NCBI RefSeq assembly: GCF_047495875.1
Contig: NC_092464.1
Coordinates: 8,156,737 to 8,220,736, forward strand
Length of the DNA stretch: 64,000 nucleotides
Direction: 5' to 3'
DNA from: Pithys albifrons albifrons
Taxonomy: Eukaryota > Chordata > Aves > Passeriformes > Thamnophilidae
Of the stretch, positions 37,195-49,650 are shown in pieces. Each line of letters begins with the position of its first letter. The first letter of the stretch is position 1. The notes beneath the pieces were generated by a model, which saw only the letters and a list, made by a program, of their open reading frames with translations, did no database searches and had not been told where the DNA came from. Made by a program: the position numbers and the translations under genes.

Positions 37195-37846
37195 GCACAA
37201 ATACAGGCTGGGTGGGGAATGGATTGAGAACAGCCCTGAGGAGAAGAATTTGGGGGTGTTGGTTGACAAGAAGCTTGACATAACTCAGCAATGTGTGCTC
37301 ACAGCCCAGAAACCCAGCTGTGTTCTGGACTACATCAAAAGCAGCATGACCAGCAGGTCAAGGGAGGGGATTTTTCATTTCTACTCTGTTCTCATGAGAT
37401 TCCACTTGGTGTTTCCAACATAAGAAGGATGTGGTCTTGTTGGACCAAGCCCAGAGAAGGCCATGAAGATGCTCAGAGGGCTGGACCACCTCTGCTATGA
37501 AAACTGGATGAGAGCTGGGAGAAGAGAATGCTCTGGGGAGACCTTATGGCACCTTCCAGTACCTAAAGGGGCTACAGGCGAGCTGGAGAGGGTTTTGTTT
37601 GGTTTTTTTTTTTGAGAGTGTGTATTGATGGGACACGAGATAGTGGATTTAAATTGAAAGATGTTAAATTTAGACTGGATATTAGGAAGAAGTTTTTTAC
37701 TGTAATGGTAGTGAGGTCCTGACACAAGTTGCCTGGGAAAGTTGTGGCTGCCCCATCCCTGGAAGTGTTCAAGGTCAGGTTGGATGGGGCTCTGAACGAC
37801 CTGGTCTAGTGGAAGGTGTCCCCTCATGGCAGTGTTTCTATGATAA
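37195..37846 (+). mobile_element. CR1 LINE, ORF2 C-terminus plus 3' UTR
   Basis: The plus strand follows CR1 ORF2 from the segment TACAGGCTGGGTGGGGAATG through TGTGCTCACAGCCCAGAAA, AGCAGGTCAAGGGAGG, AGAAGGCCATGAAGATG and CTCTGGGGAGACCTTATGG, then the 3' region (CCCCATCCCTGGAAGTG, GTTGGATGGGGCTCTG, GGTCTAGTGGAAGGTGTCCC). Frames 37088-37423 and 37291-37500 are fragments of ORF2 broken by frameshifts and stops. In the 3' untranslated region about 45 bp that normally lie between GGCAG and the octamer tail are missing, so TTTCTATGAT follows directly at about 37835. It is 5'-truncated and inactive. Confidence 0.93.
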
Positions 37847-37849
37847 ATA

Positions 37850-40266
37850 AATGAGGGTGCTGCTGGTAGCTTGATATTCTTGGATTTCTAAGTCTGGTGA
37901 TATTTAGCAAGGTTATAATGCAAATCATGAACAACTCTTAAAGCTTTCTGCTGAGAAAAAAGGTTATTATAGGTTAAGAGTGATTTAACAGTGTAAACTG
38001 ACATTTTAGGAAGCACACTGCTATGTCATACATTTTGATCACTTTGATGGAGTTCTTCTGGATTACCTGTTTCTGAGACAATCCCAAACACTCGTGTAAC
38101 TAAAATCTTTAGAATATAGTTAGAAAACTTTGTTTCCCTGAAGGAATAAAACAGCCTAACCAACTACTTACTCCCTTGGTGTTCAAGACAGGACATCAGA
38201 TTGTTTGAGTTTCCACAGCAAATGAGAATGCTGTACTGTGGTATTGCTAGAGCTGGATCAATGAGCAATTAAAATAAATTTATCCAATTAACTTGGCTCT
38301 TTCATCTATTCTCAAGCTGTTTGCAGAACAGCCTTGTCTCCTGTGTATTTGTCTTTGCTGTTGAGTACAAAACACATTTCTATATCTAGATTCTCTGCAA
38401 ATTATGATCACAGTGTTTTTCTTGTTCAGAGGCTGATTAACTAATAAATTCTAAAAAGACTACTGTAAAAACACATAGACTTTTATGGTTTGGTTATTTG
38501 GATATTAACTACATATCTTGAAATTTATAGGTTTTCAGATTTCAGGAACATGCTCATAGCTATTTTCAAAAACATCTTTGTAGCCTCCAGCAATTTCATA
38601 AGCCAAAGATCTCCATCCATGCAGTAGTTCTAAATGAATTTTTCTTCAATGAATTTGTGCATTACCTTTTGAATCCATATAAACTTTTAGGGCATTATAT
38701 GCAATGTTGCATAGTTGTCATACTGCAAGATACAATAAACAAGCATTCCCTGTTCACCCTCTGCATTCCACACCTCCTTACAGAGGCCCCCATCCTGTAT
38801 GTTTTTTCTGGTTTGTTCTTTGTTCCCAGTTTCTTTCCTAATGATTCTCAGCATTTCATTTGCATCTTTGACTGATCCTGATCACCAGCTGACATTTTCA
38901 TAGATCTCTTGATTCTAACTCAAGCTCTCCTCACTGGGTGCTAATTGCTCAAACCCCATCACTCTCTAACTTTTAAGATTGTTTCTCCTTTGTGCATCAC
39001 TTTGCTTGTGTTTACACTGTGGTCTTGTGGGACATTTCATCATTCCCTCACCTATGAGGGTTTAATCTCAAGATACTTCAAAGTCACTTGAGTGAATATG
39101 TGTCATTCCTTTCCTATCCCAAGTACTGTCTGTGACATATTGGCAGTTGTCTCTATTCTCTTGTTATCAGAGTTGGTTATTGCTATTAATTCTAGCTCCA
39201 CTATGGTCACTGTCCCTCACATGCCATGTTAAATTCCCTTTCCATGTGGTCTCTAACCTGTTGTTTTGATTTAGTAGTTGATAGTATTCATTTTCTTCCT
39301 GAAAACATGACCAGAGATGCAGTCATTTTGTTCAGGGAGATAATAATTTTCTTACAAGTTAAATAATAAATCATAAAATAAACTGACATTTTGGGGTTCT
39401 TATGATTCTTGCAGTTTTGCCACTAGACCTTGGGAGATTATACTATCTGAAAAATTTAGTCACTCTATGGAGATAATTTGTCAGTGGTTTTAAAATTGGA
39501 TGTGTGAGATTTATGGTTCTGAAAAACTAATGATCTCTTTTCTCAATGCTTTGTCAAATCTTGCTGGGCTTATGCTGCCCATAAGCCAGTCTAAGCCTTG
39601 GTGTCTGTAAGGGAATGTGTTTTGGTGATTAACAAGGTCTTGTTTTCATCATATATTTATTACACTAAATCTTATCAAAACAATTCTGATCCAGCATATT
39701 TATTAGATTATATCTCTTCATGCCATTGATGCTGCTGTGATAGTTTCCTGTGCTTGTTGCAATAAAATTAAAAAAAAAAACAAACCAAAGACCAATGTAT
39801 ATATTTGCATAGATTGCTGGGAAAGGTGTCAGATAAAATACTGATGTGTTTTTATGTTCTGAGAATGTCTTGAATTGCAGCCTTCTGCCAGATGATAAAT
39901 TCCCTAGGTCAGGTATAGTGGAATGAGTTTTTACCTTGATAAGTCAAAATAAAGTTGTGAGAGTGGTTGTTTAGAAAATGCACAAGGTGAAAGGAATATG
40001 GAAGTTAGTGGCTTTAGGAAATACAACGAAGGTGGGAGAATGCATATGCTTTCAAAGCCTGGGACTGTTCTCACTTGTTTATGTTTCATTTGTGATGTGA
40101 TGAGAATGCAGATTCATTTCATGGTAAGAAGGAAAACTCTCCTTCTTCCAACAGTAACTCAATTACTTCAGGGGATATTTGTTTCGCCTTATCTATATAT
40201 TTCATGGAAATTGCATTAACACTATCACTCACTAAATCCTGCAGTTAATAAATTCTGTATCCCTGC
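37850..40266. other. AT-rich unique DNA, no gene recognised
   Basis: I see no repeat, exon or RNA gene. An A10 run with CAAACC after it sits near 39771. Open frames are all shorter than 75 codons. Confidence 0.55.
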
Positions 40267-40268
40267 AG

Positions 40269-40660
40269 AATCATAGAAACATTTAGGTTAGAAAAGACCT
40301 CTAAGATCATCAAGTCCAAGTGCTACCCCAGCATTTCCGAACCCACCACTAAACCATGTCCCTGAATGACATCTGCATGTCTTTTACATATCTCCAGGAA
40401 TAGTGACTCAACCACTTCCCTGGGCAGCCTGTTCCAATCCTTGACATTCCTTTTGGTGGGGAACTTCTTCCTGTTATCCCATCTAAACCTTCTCTGGCAC
40501 AACTTGAGGCCATTTCCTCTTGCCCTGTTGTTATCCATAAGAGACTGACCCCCATCTCACCACAACCTTCTGTCAGGCAGTTGTGAGAGCAATAGGGTTC
40601 CCCTTGAACCTCATTTTCTCCAGGCTAAACATCCCCAGCTCCCTCAGCCAGTCCTCATAA
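40269..40660 (-). mobile_element. CR1 LINE 3' end with ORF2 remnant
   Basis: The left end begins AATCATAGAAACATTTAGG, a decayed octamer tail, and continues into reversed CR1 3' untranslated region and ORF2. The minus frame 40538-40323 retains NGLKLCQRRFRWDNRKKF and NRLPREVVES, the conserved end of CR1 ORF2. Upstream, LRELGMFSLEKMRFKGN in frame 40794-40573 matches the preceding segment. The copy is 5'-truncated around 40660 and carries small deletions and frame changes. Confidence 0.92.
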
Positions 40661-42719
40661 TAGTTTAAGGGAGGTTTTCCAGAAGCACAACAGGCATTCA
40701 GGTGCCTGATGTTCTTTGAAAGACAGCAGAAACAGTTGTCATCTTTGCCCCAACCAAAAAACTTATGGTGCTGTGCCTGTTTCTGGGCTTGCAACCCTGT
40801 GCTTTGGAAACAGCACAGTGTTACTCTACAGCAACTTTTGAAAAAAAATTCATTTTGGCTTCAAATGAAAGTTTCATTTTGTCCTTTGAGCATTAGTGCC
40901 CCATATTGTGATTTATCTGCCAGGAAATTGATATGTAAGCACTTGAGCCTTCTTTCTAAGTTAGTAGGATAATATTGTCATTGATATTAATCACAATTAA
41001 ATAAAGCTACAGAAAGGGAAGACAGCCTGTTATTAGTGGCCAGTGGATGCTTATTTTATTTTTTATGTTATTTTATTTTAGCTGTAGACAGGAGTTGGAA
41101 CTGTTACAAATTACTGTTAATATTCTCCCCAAATAAAATGCTTTACAATTTATGTTTTAAATACTTTCCAGAGAATTGTTTCTCACATATATTCTACTGT
41201 ACCTATAAATATCAGAGAAAACAGATTAAAAAATCTAGTTAATATCTGCATTTTTGTATCATTTTCTGATCAGGCTTTTTTCTAGGCAGGTTTTCTTGCC
41301 ATTTTTCAGTGCATCTGATAAATGTGTTGAACAATTTTTTGTCCTTCCGTGTCTCCAGCTACTTTCAGACTGCAGGTTTGTTTAGTAATTAAACAATGTC
41401 ACAACATGCACTTGTTAATAACGGTATGAGAAATCTGGCAGTGATTTCCTGAGTCCCTATTAACAAAGAACAGAGAAACTTGGAGTACATGAAAAACATC
41501 TTGGAGCACACAAGGGCTATAAGGACTATATAACAAAGGTCTCCTGGAAGAACCCTCCAGAATAAAATGCAGCTTAAAAATCAGCAGGAGCTTTCTGCCA
41601 GTGCAGCCACCTGACCTTCCTCTAGCAGAGGACACAGAGAGTCCTTACAGAGGGCACATGGAACTGTAAGTGTGGGTTTATCAGCAGGAAGGGTGAGAAA
41701 GTCGGTGTGGGGGAAAAGGTGTTGACTCCCTCATCTCAACTTGCTGAGCAAACAACCCTTTCCAGTGTACACCTTTACCTTAGAAAAGTATTGCTGTGTG
41801 ACCTCTAATGCACAAGGCACAGATGGGACTGTGTAGTTTATTTAAAGCTTTTTCCATGCATATGCTGGTGGAAATGTTGGAAGTTCAAGGCAGAGTTCTG
41901 CATGGTGAGATGCTGCAAGGAGGATGTGCCTCAGTGAGGGCATGTACACCCACTGTAATCAAATTCAGACACCTTACCTCCCATCTATTTTGTGCTGTCC
42001 CTGCTGTGACATGCCTTCCCTTTCAAGTCTCTGTGTAATCCTAAGAACTGGTGCTTATTGCTATTTCTCAAGCCAGAGGTTTCCTTTGAAAAATCTTTTT
42101 CTTAAGGACTTTTGAAGACTAATGCAATTTCCAAGTCCTTCTCCCGCAATCAGCTCCTTGCCAATGACGTCTCCTGCCTGTTCTGCAGAAAGGTTTGTGT
42201 CCTTCATCAGCCTTGCACAGACTCTGTGACACGTGGCCCTGCTGTATCCCGTAACTTCTGTGTGCTGGGATTCAGCTGAATATTGAGTGTCTGGAGCCTT
42301 TAACACTGAACTCAGGAAAAAGAGCAGCAAAGATGGGAGAGGTGTTTGAGGAGACAGTTCAGGGCAGCTTGAGGAGATGTGATTCATGAGAACAAGCCTC
42401 ATATGGGAATGAGGTAAACAAGAGTTTTAGGTATTGCACAGCAAATACTGTGCTGGTGCTCATGGTGTGTTAGTCTGCTATTACATGATTGTGTAGCATT
42501 TCAGATAATGATAGTTCCTTATTACACAGCAGAGACCAAGCAAGACCTTGAGCGGGGTTAGGTGTTGGTGTTTCTGTAGAATTCCCTCCTGTTGCCTATG
42601 GGAGAGCCTTGGTGTTTGAGAGAGGGTTGGGGCTGTACCTGTTGGGACAGAATTTGTGTCTGCTTTTGAAAGTACAGCTACATCCATTCATTCATTTCAA
42701 CTTGCAAAACTGTCATGGA

Positions 42720-43150
42720 AATTTATCAGCTCAGCCACAAAGACTAATCTTCCAGCTTTAGCAGAATGGAAATACTAATGACATTTTACTCATCCATCAA
42801 AAATAATTACTCGTCCCTGCTGAGAAGGCAAGTAAAATTTGCAAGACTCAATTAAATACCTGCATTGAGGAGAGTTTATACGATGTTCCTGTTGTAAAGC
42901 ACTTTGATTCTTACTGGAGCTGTATAAATTAACTACTTCAGTGCTTTCCAAAAAGCCTTGTATGGGTCAGAACTCAGATTCTTTGACACTTTTTGCACTG
43001 TTAAGAGTGGCTTACACTGAGAAGACGGTAATAGAAAATGTCTACAGCTGGTAATTGGAAACGTCTACAGTAGCAAAGTAATTGCCATGGGATGCACTCA
43101 TGGCAAATACATAATGCTAAATGATACATAATAATAAATGAAGTGACACA
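42720..43150. promoter_or_regulatory. Possible conserved non-coding element
   Basis: The stretch has many homeodomain-type cores (AAAATAATTACTCGTCCCTG, GACTCAATTAAATACC, TATAAATTAACTAC, ATACATAATGCTAAATG) embedded in complex, repeat-free sequence that keeps two CpGs (ACTCGTCC and TACGATG). Such texture is common in developmental enhancers. Evidence is impressionistic and needs alignment. Confidence 0.25.
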
Positions 43151-46139
43151 GTGTAAAAAGGAGCAGTATTTTCTCAAAACATTTTATGATATTTTGGTGC
43201 TCACTTAGCCAGTTGGGAGCCACACATGGACCTGAGACCCACTGAAGCAAAGCCCAGCAATGAGGACTGGTGTGGGTCCAGTCCAGAGATGTTTGTGATT
43301 AATTTCATGAAGCAACTGGTATTCTCCCATCATGCTGATGTGCCTCCAGTGTGCATATCCCTGTCATTCCTGCTGCCCACCACCAGCCAGTCCTGGGGAA
43401 GATGGTGACAGTCCCTTTGCTTTTGCTGTTCCTTGGGAGAGGCGAAGAGGAGGCACCATCCTGTCTGAGTGCTGTAGCGAGGAGATGGATTTTAGAACAC
43501 CTTTTACTTGAAGAGTATGATCTCATTATCAGGGTTGTGATGAGAGAAGTTGCTGGATTACAAAAATGCAGAGTTTCTGAGGAATAAAGCACAATGTTAT
43601 GTACCTGCCTTGAGCCTTCCTTGTGGCTCCTGTGAGTCAGCTAGTGATGTTCCTGAGAAAAGGGGGACCAGTGGTCATCACCTGCAGGAACACTGCATCA
43701 GATGTATTTGTCTCTGCCTTTGTGAGGGAGAAGGATTCCTTGAGCTGTTTCCTAGGACCTTTCATGTACCTTAGGAGATAAAAGATTTCTTCCAAGTAGC
43801 TAGTTTCTACTGCTGCAAAATGTTCTCCAGACAGGTAGCTCAGGGTCTAATTTCTGACAAAGAGGAGATTAGTTCAGGATTTATGTAATACAGTCTTGGA
43901 TGCAGAATAAATTGAATAGCTCCATTTGTTCAGACATAAATCACAAAACACCTGCAGTCAGAGTGACTGTCCCTTAAATGTCATGGGGACATGGGTCATC
44001 CTGGAAATATTGCAAGTTTGAGTCACACACTTAAATAGAAATGTGAAAATTGGAAATCTATGAAGGCTGTCAACTCATCAAGCTCATCACCTTGCTAGTA
44101 CTGAACATGCTCTAGGACCCATCCCAAGCAGTGTCTGCTGGCTCGGCTGATACTCCGCCATCAAATCAGCTCAGTGCAATTTTTGAAAGGTACCAACTAA
44201 ATATAAATGAGACATAAATGAATTAAAAATACATTTTTTAAAAAGTGTGCCTGGCTAGGGCTTCCAATGGAATATTTCTGAATAGTGTAAGAAAATAAAA
44301 TGACTATTAACAAAATAGGCCACGATGGGAAGATTTCGGTGTGCTCTGAACTTCTTCATAGTCAATACTGAGTCACTATGCAAAAAAAAAAAAAAGGCAA
44401 GTAGTAAAACATTTGCTTCTTAAAAATCAGAAAAGCTTCCATCTATATTATAACCCATAGTCCACCCACCAGTTAATCAAGCCTACAGCAACTTAATGAC
44501 CATTCAAGCATTAAGCAGTCTGAATTAGGTAACAAATTTGCTCAGCCAGCTATTGACATTCAATAACCATACATAAGTTACTTCAACTAGTCAATAAATC
44601 AAAGCTACACAAAATCATTACTCACTTTTCTGCATGTCTTTTCTTCTCTGAGATTTCTGCTTCCTTTCCAATAGTTGTGCACACTAAAGGCTTTTCCACA
44701 GTGCCTGTTGGAAGGGCATCATTGAGATGGACAAGGAGAGGGAACAAGGGTCAAGCCTCAGAGAAACAGTCTGCCCAGGTCTCCTTCCTATAAGAAGGGT
44801 CATACAGCTCAAATGTCTCTTCTTTGTAGAGAAGGATAGAGATAATCCTGGAGGTTGGGCAGCTGCTAGTTATATCTGTTGTGAGTAAATTAGTTTTTGT
44901 GTTCAGTGGTTTTACAGGTCAATATGCTTAGTTTCTCAGTTCCTTGTTTTCCACCCTTCAAGGAGTAAATATCAGTTCCTTCTATCTTGGAGAGAATAAA
45001 TATGTTGCAAATGGTAAGACAGTCAAATATCAGAGAATCAGAGCCAAATAATTCCCTTATATTACAGTACTTACTAGATCATGATCTGTGTGTTACAATA
45101 AACTCAAGGACTTGTCCACAGGGACCCACAGCTCATCCATCATGTTCTCCATGAAGTGCTGGATGTTCATTGCATTATCCATGAGCAGGTAGAAGTGAAG
45201 CCTCCTTGACAGTGCATCACCCTGTGCTCATCTTACAGTTGTATGGTTTTCTATCCTAAAGTCTAGGAGTTCCCTTGTGTTATATAATGTAAACTTCTTG
45301 TTTGAGCATGGCTGGGTCATCCTATCAGACCGGGCAGTGAAGTTTTACCATGGAAATACAGCTACTGGGAGACAAGGAGACCTGGAGAATTGTCTTTACC
45401 ACTAGATTTTTCATTGTTCTTAAGCCTGACATTTATTCCTAAGCCTTTCCTTGACCAGATGTCACTGGAGGTTTTATGTCAGTATGTGAAGTGCAGGGTG
45501 GCAGTGTATTAGAATTTTCTCAGAAAAGTAATGTTTAAAATTTCCAGATTGTTCTGTTGAAATTCCAGGATAAACTTCTACCACTTCTGTTGTTAAGAAG
45601 TAGAAAGATATCAGTTTTAAATGTTGCATCAAAAGAATTAAAGCAATAAAGAAATAAAGACAGAATAGAGATGCAGGTAAGGACTAAGCCAGTGGGAAAA
45701 AGGAAGGATGAAAGAGCTGTAAAAACAGATAGAAAATTATCTATCTGTAGCAGGCAGAAAAATAACATGAAGAGTAGAAATATTTAGAGATAAACTCTTT
45801 ATGGATATTGATCCATATTATTCATGCTTTCTAAAAGTGTGCTGGGAAAAAGAAGAACCCGTCCTTGTGAAATTCACTGTTCAAAGAGGGAAATAAACAA
45901 TGGAAGAAAAGTGCTTGTTGTATATACAGTTGTGTTTCCTGTATTCTGTTATGAAATCTAGTCTCAAATCATTTCTGCCTCTTAAAACTATGTCTGTAAC
46001 TATGGTGTATTTTGGATTAGGGAAAGAAGACATTCATGAAGAAGAATCCAAATGCAAAATCAGATACCTCTAGAAAAAAAAGACTCCAGAAAGCCAGAAT
46101 TTACAATTCCTGTAAACTGTGTATAGCAGTTCTTACAAA

Positions 46140-46260
46140 TTAGACAAAATGTAGCCATTCAAGACTGCCGGTTTATCAGGCAATTGAAAAGTGCATCACT
46201 CAGCCAAGCTCCATTCGGCACCAGCTGGATTTGATTCTCTGCCAAATCTCTTTAGACAGT
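46140..46260. promoter_or_regulatory. Possible conserved non-coding element
   Basis: About 120 bp of complex sequence with two retained CpGs (CTGCCGGTTTATCAGG and CCATTCGGCACCAGCTGG) and an E-box type CAGCTG stands out from AT-rich surroundings. It lies about 200 bp left of the LTR. Conservation is inferred from texture only. Confidence 0.2.
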
Positions 46261-46466
46261 AGTGGTATGTGAGCAAAACATCTGCTGATCAGGTTTGCAG
46301 CACAAACCCAAAATGAGTTTGTCATTCTTTTAAATTCCCACATACACTAGTGGAAAATTGCTTGAAAATGAAATAAAGAAATGGCAGAAGTAGTTTAGTT
46401 TCCTGTCAGCTACAATGTGCAGACAGCCTTACACAGATGTGATACACAAGAAAGCTCTTGTCAGCC

Positions 46467-47036
46467 TGTCCTGGTTTCAGCTGTGATGGAGTTCATTTAT
46501 TTCTCAGTGCCTGGTACAGGGCTGTGTTTTGGGTTGCCAAGTAGTGCTTACCCTAAGCCGAGGACTTTTCAGTTTCTCATGCTTTGACAGGGAGGAAGTG
46601 CACAGAAAGCTGGGAGGGAGTATGGCCAGGACAGCTGATCCCAGCTGGCCAGGGGGTATTTCATACCATACCATGTCATGTCTGGTAGAGAAACTGGGAG
46701 AGTTACTTGGAATAGGAGCTGATCCTGATTGAGGGATGGGTTTGGCATTGATCATCAGGAGGTGAATAATTGCATTGTACATCACTTGTTTCATTTGGGG
46801 TTTATTTCTTTGCTTCTTCATCTTGTTGTTGGGGGTTTTGTTTATTTTTGTTTGGTTTTGTTTTCTGTTTTTTTATATACTTTCAGATACTGAACTGTTC
46901 TACTCTTCTTATCTCAACCCATGAGTTTTACTTTTTTTCCTCTGATTCTCCTCCCCATCCAGCCCAGTTTGGGGGGAAAGTGAGTGAATGGCTTCAAGCT
47001 ACTTAAATTAGTGCCAGTTGGGGTTAAACCACAACA
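46467..47036 (+). mobile_element. Solo LTR of an endogenous retrovirus (ERVL-like)
   Basis: The element begins TGTCCTGGTTTCAGCTG and ends GGGGTTAAACCACAACA, the TG...CA ends of a retroviral long terminal repeat. Internal landmarks match the common bird LTR I know: CTAAGCCGAGGACTTTTCAG, GGAGGAAGTGCACAGAAAGC, GGCCAGGACAGCTGATCCC, ATTGCATTGTACATCACTTG, a T/G-rich middle, and ATCTCAACCCATGAGTTTTA. It is about 570 bp, with some U3 sequence missing compared with fuller copies. No internal retroviral genes lie on either side, so it is a solo LTR left by recombination. Assignment to the ERVL class is from memory and moderately sure. The 105-codon minus frame across it is a shadow. Confidence 0.85.
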
Positions 47037-48949
47037 TGGTATAATCTGGATAGGCATGCTGGCATCAAAGAGAAGGATAGTAATGGTCCATGGCTGGAGT
47101 TCTGTTCCTGGGTCTCAGTAGTTTTGTCACAGCAGTGTGTTTCTTTGCTGTCTTTCCTACCCCTTGGTTCTTGGGTAGGGTGAGCTCAAGCTGCTCATCC
47201 ACACATGAGAACAATGGGAATCTGCCAGGTTCCTGACATGGCATACACATGCTTGTCATTGCAATGCTGGCAAGTTTTTTGTGCCACATAGTAGCTGGAA
47301 TACCTAATTTTGTTTAAATGTGGGCCTAGCACATTGTGGCACTGCCTTTTTCTGGACCTTAGGTCATAGTACAAATTTTGTTTATGAATTAAAAACAGAA
47401 AAAAAGAAGAAATCACTGAGTTCTTTTCCTGGTTATTACAGGATTAGCTGGTCCTGCTCACTTTCAGAATGGGTTCAAGAACCTCACCTTGAGACACACT
47501 TTATATATTTGTGTCTATTAGACTGTGCACATGCTGAGATATTTGGAATAGCTGCTCTTGATGCACTGTTTCTGGAGTTGTTTCTGTTTTAAAAAAGCCC
47601 TTGTTACTTGGCAGATTTCATTCTGCCTTGCCCCAACCTACCTTTTCTCTATCCTCCTTGCAGGAGCCAGTTGCAACTGGAGAGGCTGCAAAGGATTTAG
47701 AATCCAATGGATTAGCATTGCAAATACTCAGTTGCAGTACTAAGCTGGGTTTCAGCTGCTCCCTTGGATCCTTTCCCAGGTCTTGGGCACTGGAGAGAAA
47801 GAGGGGAGCAGAAAGTCTATGGAATATGTTTTCACATTAGAGAATTTCTCCTGAGAAGTGTTGAGTATTTTATTATTTAATTCCAGGGACTATATTGAGA
47901 GTCAAAAATGCAAAGTTTCTCCAAAGATCAGGCCCTTCATAAGTGGTAGCAACCCCAGTGTGACACAAACTGGAACAGGGTGTGGGGTCACACCTCTCAT
48001 ACAGCAGAGAGTGACTTACATAAGGAAACCCCTGTGATTACAAACAGGTGTCACATCATTTTTTCTATTAACGTGATCAAATGGGTTGAAATCCCCAAAG
48101 ATGAAGTTATTGAGGTTTGTGCTTGGGGCTGTGTAGCCCAATTGCCTGCAATCTCAGGAGAGGGGGAGCTTTGCACAGGAAATGAACTCTGGCCATTTGA
48201 ATTTTCTTTAATAATTGTCTCAAAGTCTATTATGTGTGCAGCAGATCAAATAATGACAGGCCTTTTTTCTTTTTTTTTTTTTTTTGCAACCTGTTACCTA
48301 GGACTGTTTTGCTCCGATAATCAAACTTAGTTATTCAGTCCTTGAACTGTTTCTTCCTCTACTGCATTCTGGGATTTATCACTGGTCAGAATAAAACCTC
48401 GTGAAGCAGTAGTAGTCTTAAAAGTATCATCATCATCATGATGTGTATAGTGGTATGTGAATTGGATGAACAAAGTAAAAAACACTGAAGTCAGGTCGTT
48501 TCTTGAAGTGTGGATTAGTGGAATAAACCAGCTTTTGGTGTTCACAGATTTTACAAACTGCACCTTTGAGCAGTTTGCAGGTTCATCTTTCATTTCGTGC
48601 AGGTCAAGGATGTTTATTGAAAACAAAGCATTTTATCTAACAGTGATGAATTATCAGTCAGCAAGTTATTCCTGTGACCCCAGGGGAGTTTTGTAATCTC
48701 TAGGAACCCTCTTTTACCTTTTCAAAGTGCAGCTCCAGACTTCTCAATGAATGGGCTTCCATCCCCCTGCTCATAAATTAAGGTCCAGTTCATGTGGTTA
48801 ATTTTTCTTATTATTTTCCAAAGCTGATGGAACCCAGAAGCAGTTTTAAAGGTAGGAGATTCCTTTCCCCCCACAATATGCCAGTGCCCTTGTCTGACCA
48901 CACCAGCTTGTTTGAGACCCCAGTTTAGAAGCAAATACCTACCCTTGAA
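47037..48949. other. Unique DNA, no gene recognised
   Basis: Short open frames only. There is a T16 run at 48270-48285 inside a pyrimidine-rich patch. No exon, RNA or transposon is recognised. Confidence 0.5.
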
Positions 48950-49650
48950 AGCAATCCCCGGCAATAGGTCACATTAAGCGGCGGGTGGTAAATGAGGCTC
49001 TGATTCACAGCACTGCTGGGTGCTATTGCTCTGATACCGAAGGGTGGGAAAAAGCAGACAAGCAGAGGCTTTTCCCTTGCAATCAGACCCTTTCCGACTG
49101 GCTTTAATGGATATGTGCAGGTGCAGTGAAGCACGTGGATGCCTGGAGAGACTTTTGAATTTCTGTTTCTGTTCCAGGCTAGTTTTTTTCATTTCGTTGG
49201 TTGGTTTTTGTGGGTTTTTTTGGTTGCAGTGCGTGGGTGTGAGACAGTAAAAACCACCACCACGATAAGCAATCAGAAAGATTGCTTTGCATTTGAAGTA
49301 GCAGTGCTCACTTTTCTCATCAGGTAACAGCCCAACTATCCATGAATGTCCAAGTCCACTTCCCTTGTAATTAAGCTGTTCCGCTTCAGCCATAAATATG
49401 GTCAAATTATGCTGTTTTGTAGCACTGCAGCCATTGGGCTGTAGTCCTTCTGCAGGTGTGGTGCAGGAAGCCATGGAAATGCAGCTGCCACAAAAGCATC
49501 TGGGAGAGCAGGGCCCAAATTACTGTGGGTGCATAGCAATTGGCCTGAATTGCTGGTGGTGTGATCGAAAGTACAAATAGGTTGACAATAACACAGGGCT
49601 GTATTAACAGACAGCCATTCACAACAGCTGTATGAGCTGAATAGAAAAAG
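48950..49650. promoter_or_regulatory. Possible enhancer block under the longest minus-strand frame
   Basis: This region holds the longest open frame of the window (166 codons, minus, 49474-48974), yet the translated text has no domain, and no splice sites frame it well. The DNA itself looks constrained: CATTAAGCGGCGGGTGG, GTAATTAAGCTGTTCCGC, GCCATAAATATGGTCAAATT and GCAATTGGCCTGAATTGC, with CpGs kept in otherwise CpG-poor surroundings. An enhancer or other conserved non-coding element is more likely than a gene. Both ideas need comparison with other birds. Confidence 0.25.

Larger units (their letters stand above)
40661..46466. other. Unique DNA, no gene recognised
   Basis: No repeat is recognised apart from an A13 run at 44382-44394. 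A GC-richer patch at 43340-43590 has an open frame ending in WILEHLLLEEYDLIIRVVM just before AATAAA (43584-43589, +); it has no recognised domain, and a 95-codon frame also crosses it on the other strand. A weak exon-like block lies at 44940-45013 (+). The regions 42720-43150 and 46140-46260 are listed separately as possible enhancers. Confidence 0.4.

Noticed and set aside
37495..37827. 110-codon minus-strand frame
   Set aside because: It is antisense to the plus-strand CR1.
44940..45013. Open 74-nt block between AGTTTCTCAG and gtaaga
   Set aside because: The polypyrimidine tract is short, the block is small, and similar chance blocks are frequent in the window.
46504..46821. 105-codon minus-strand frame
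   Set aside because: It is a shadow inside the LTR; LTRs of this type encode no protein.
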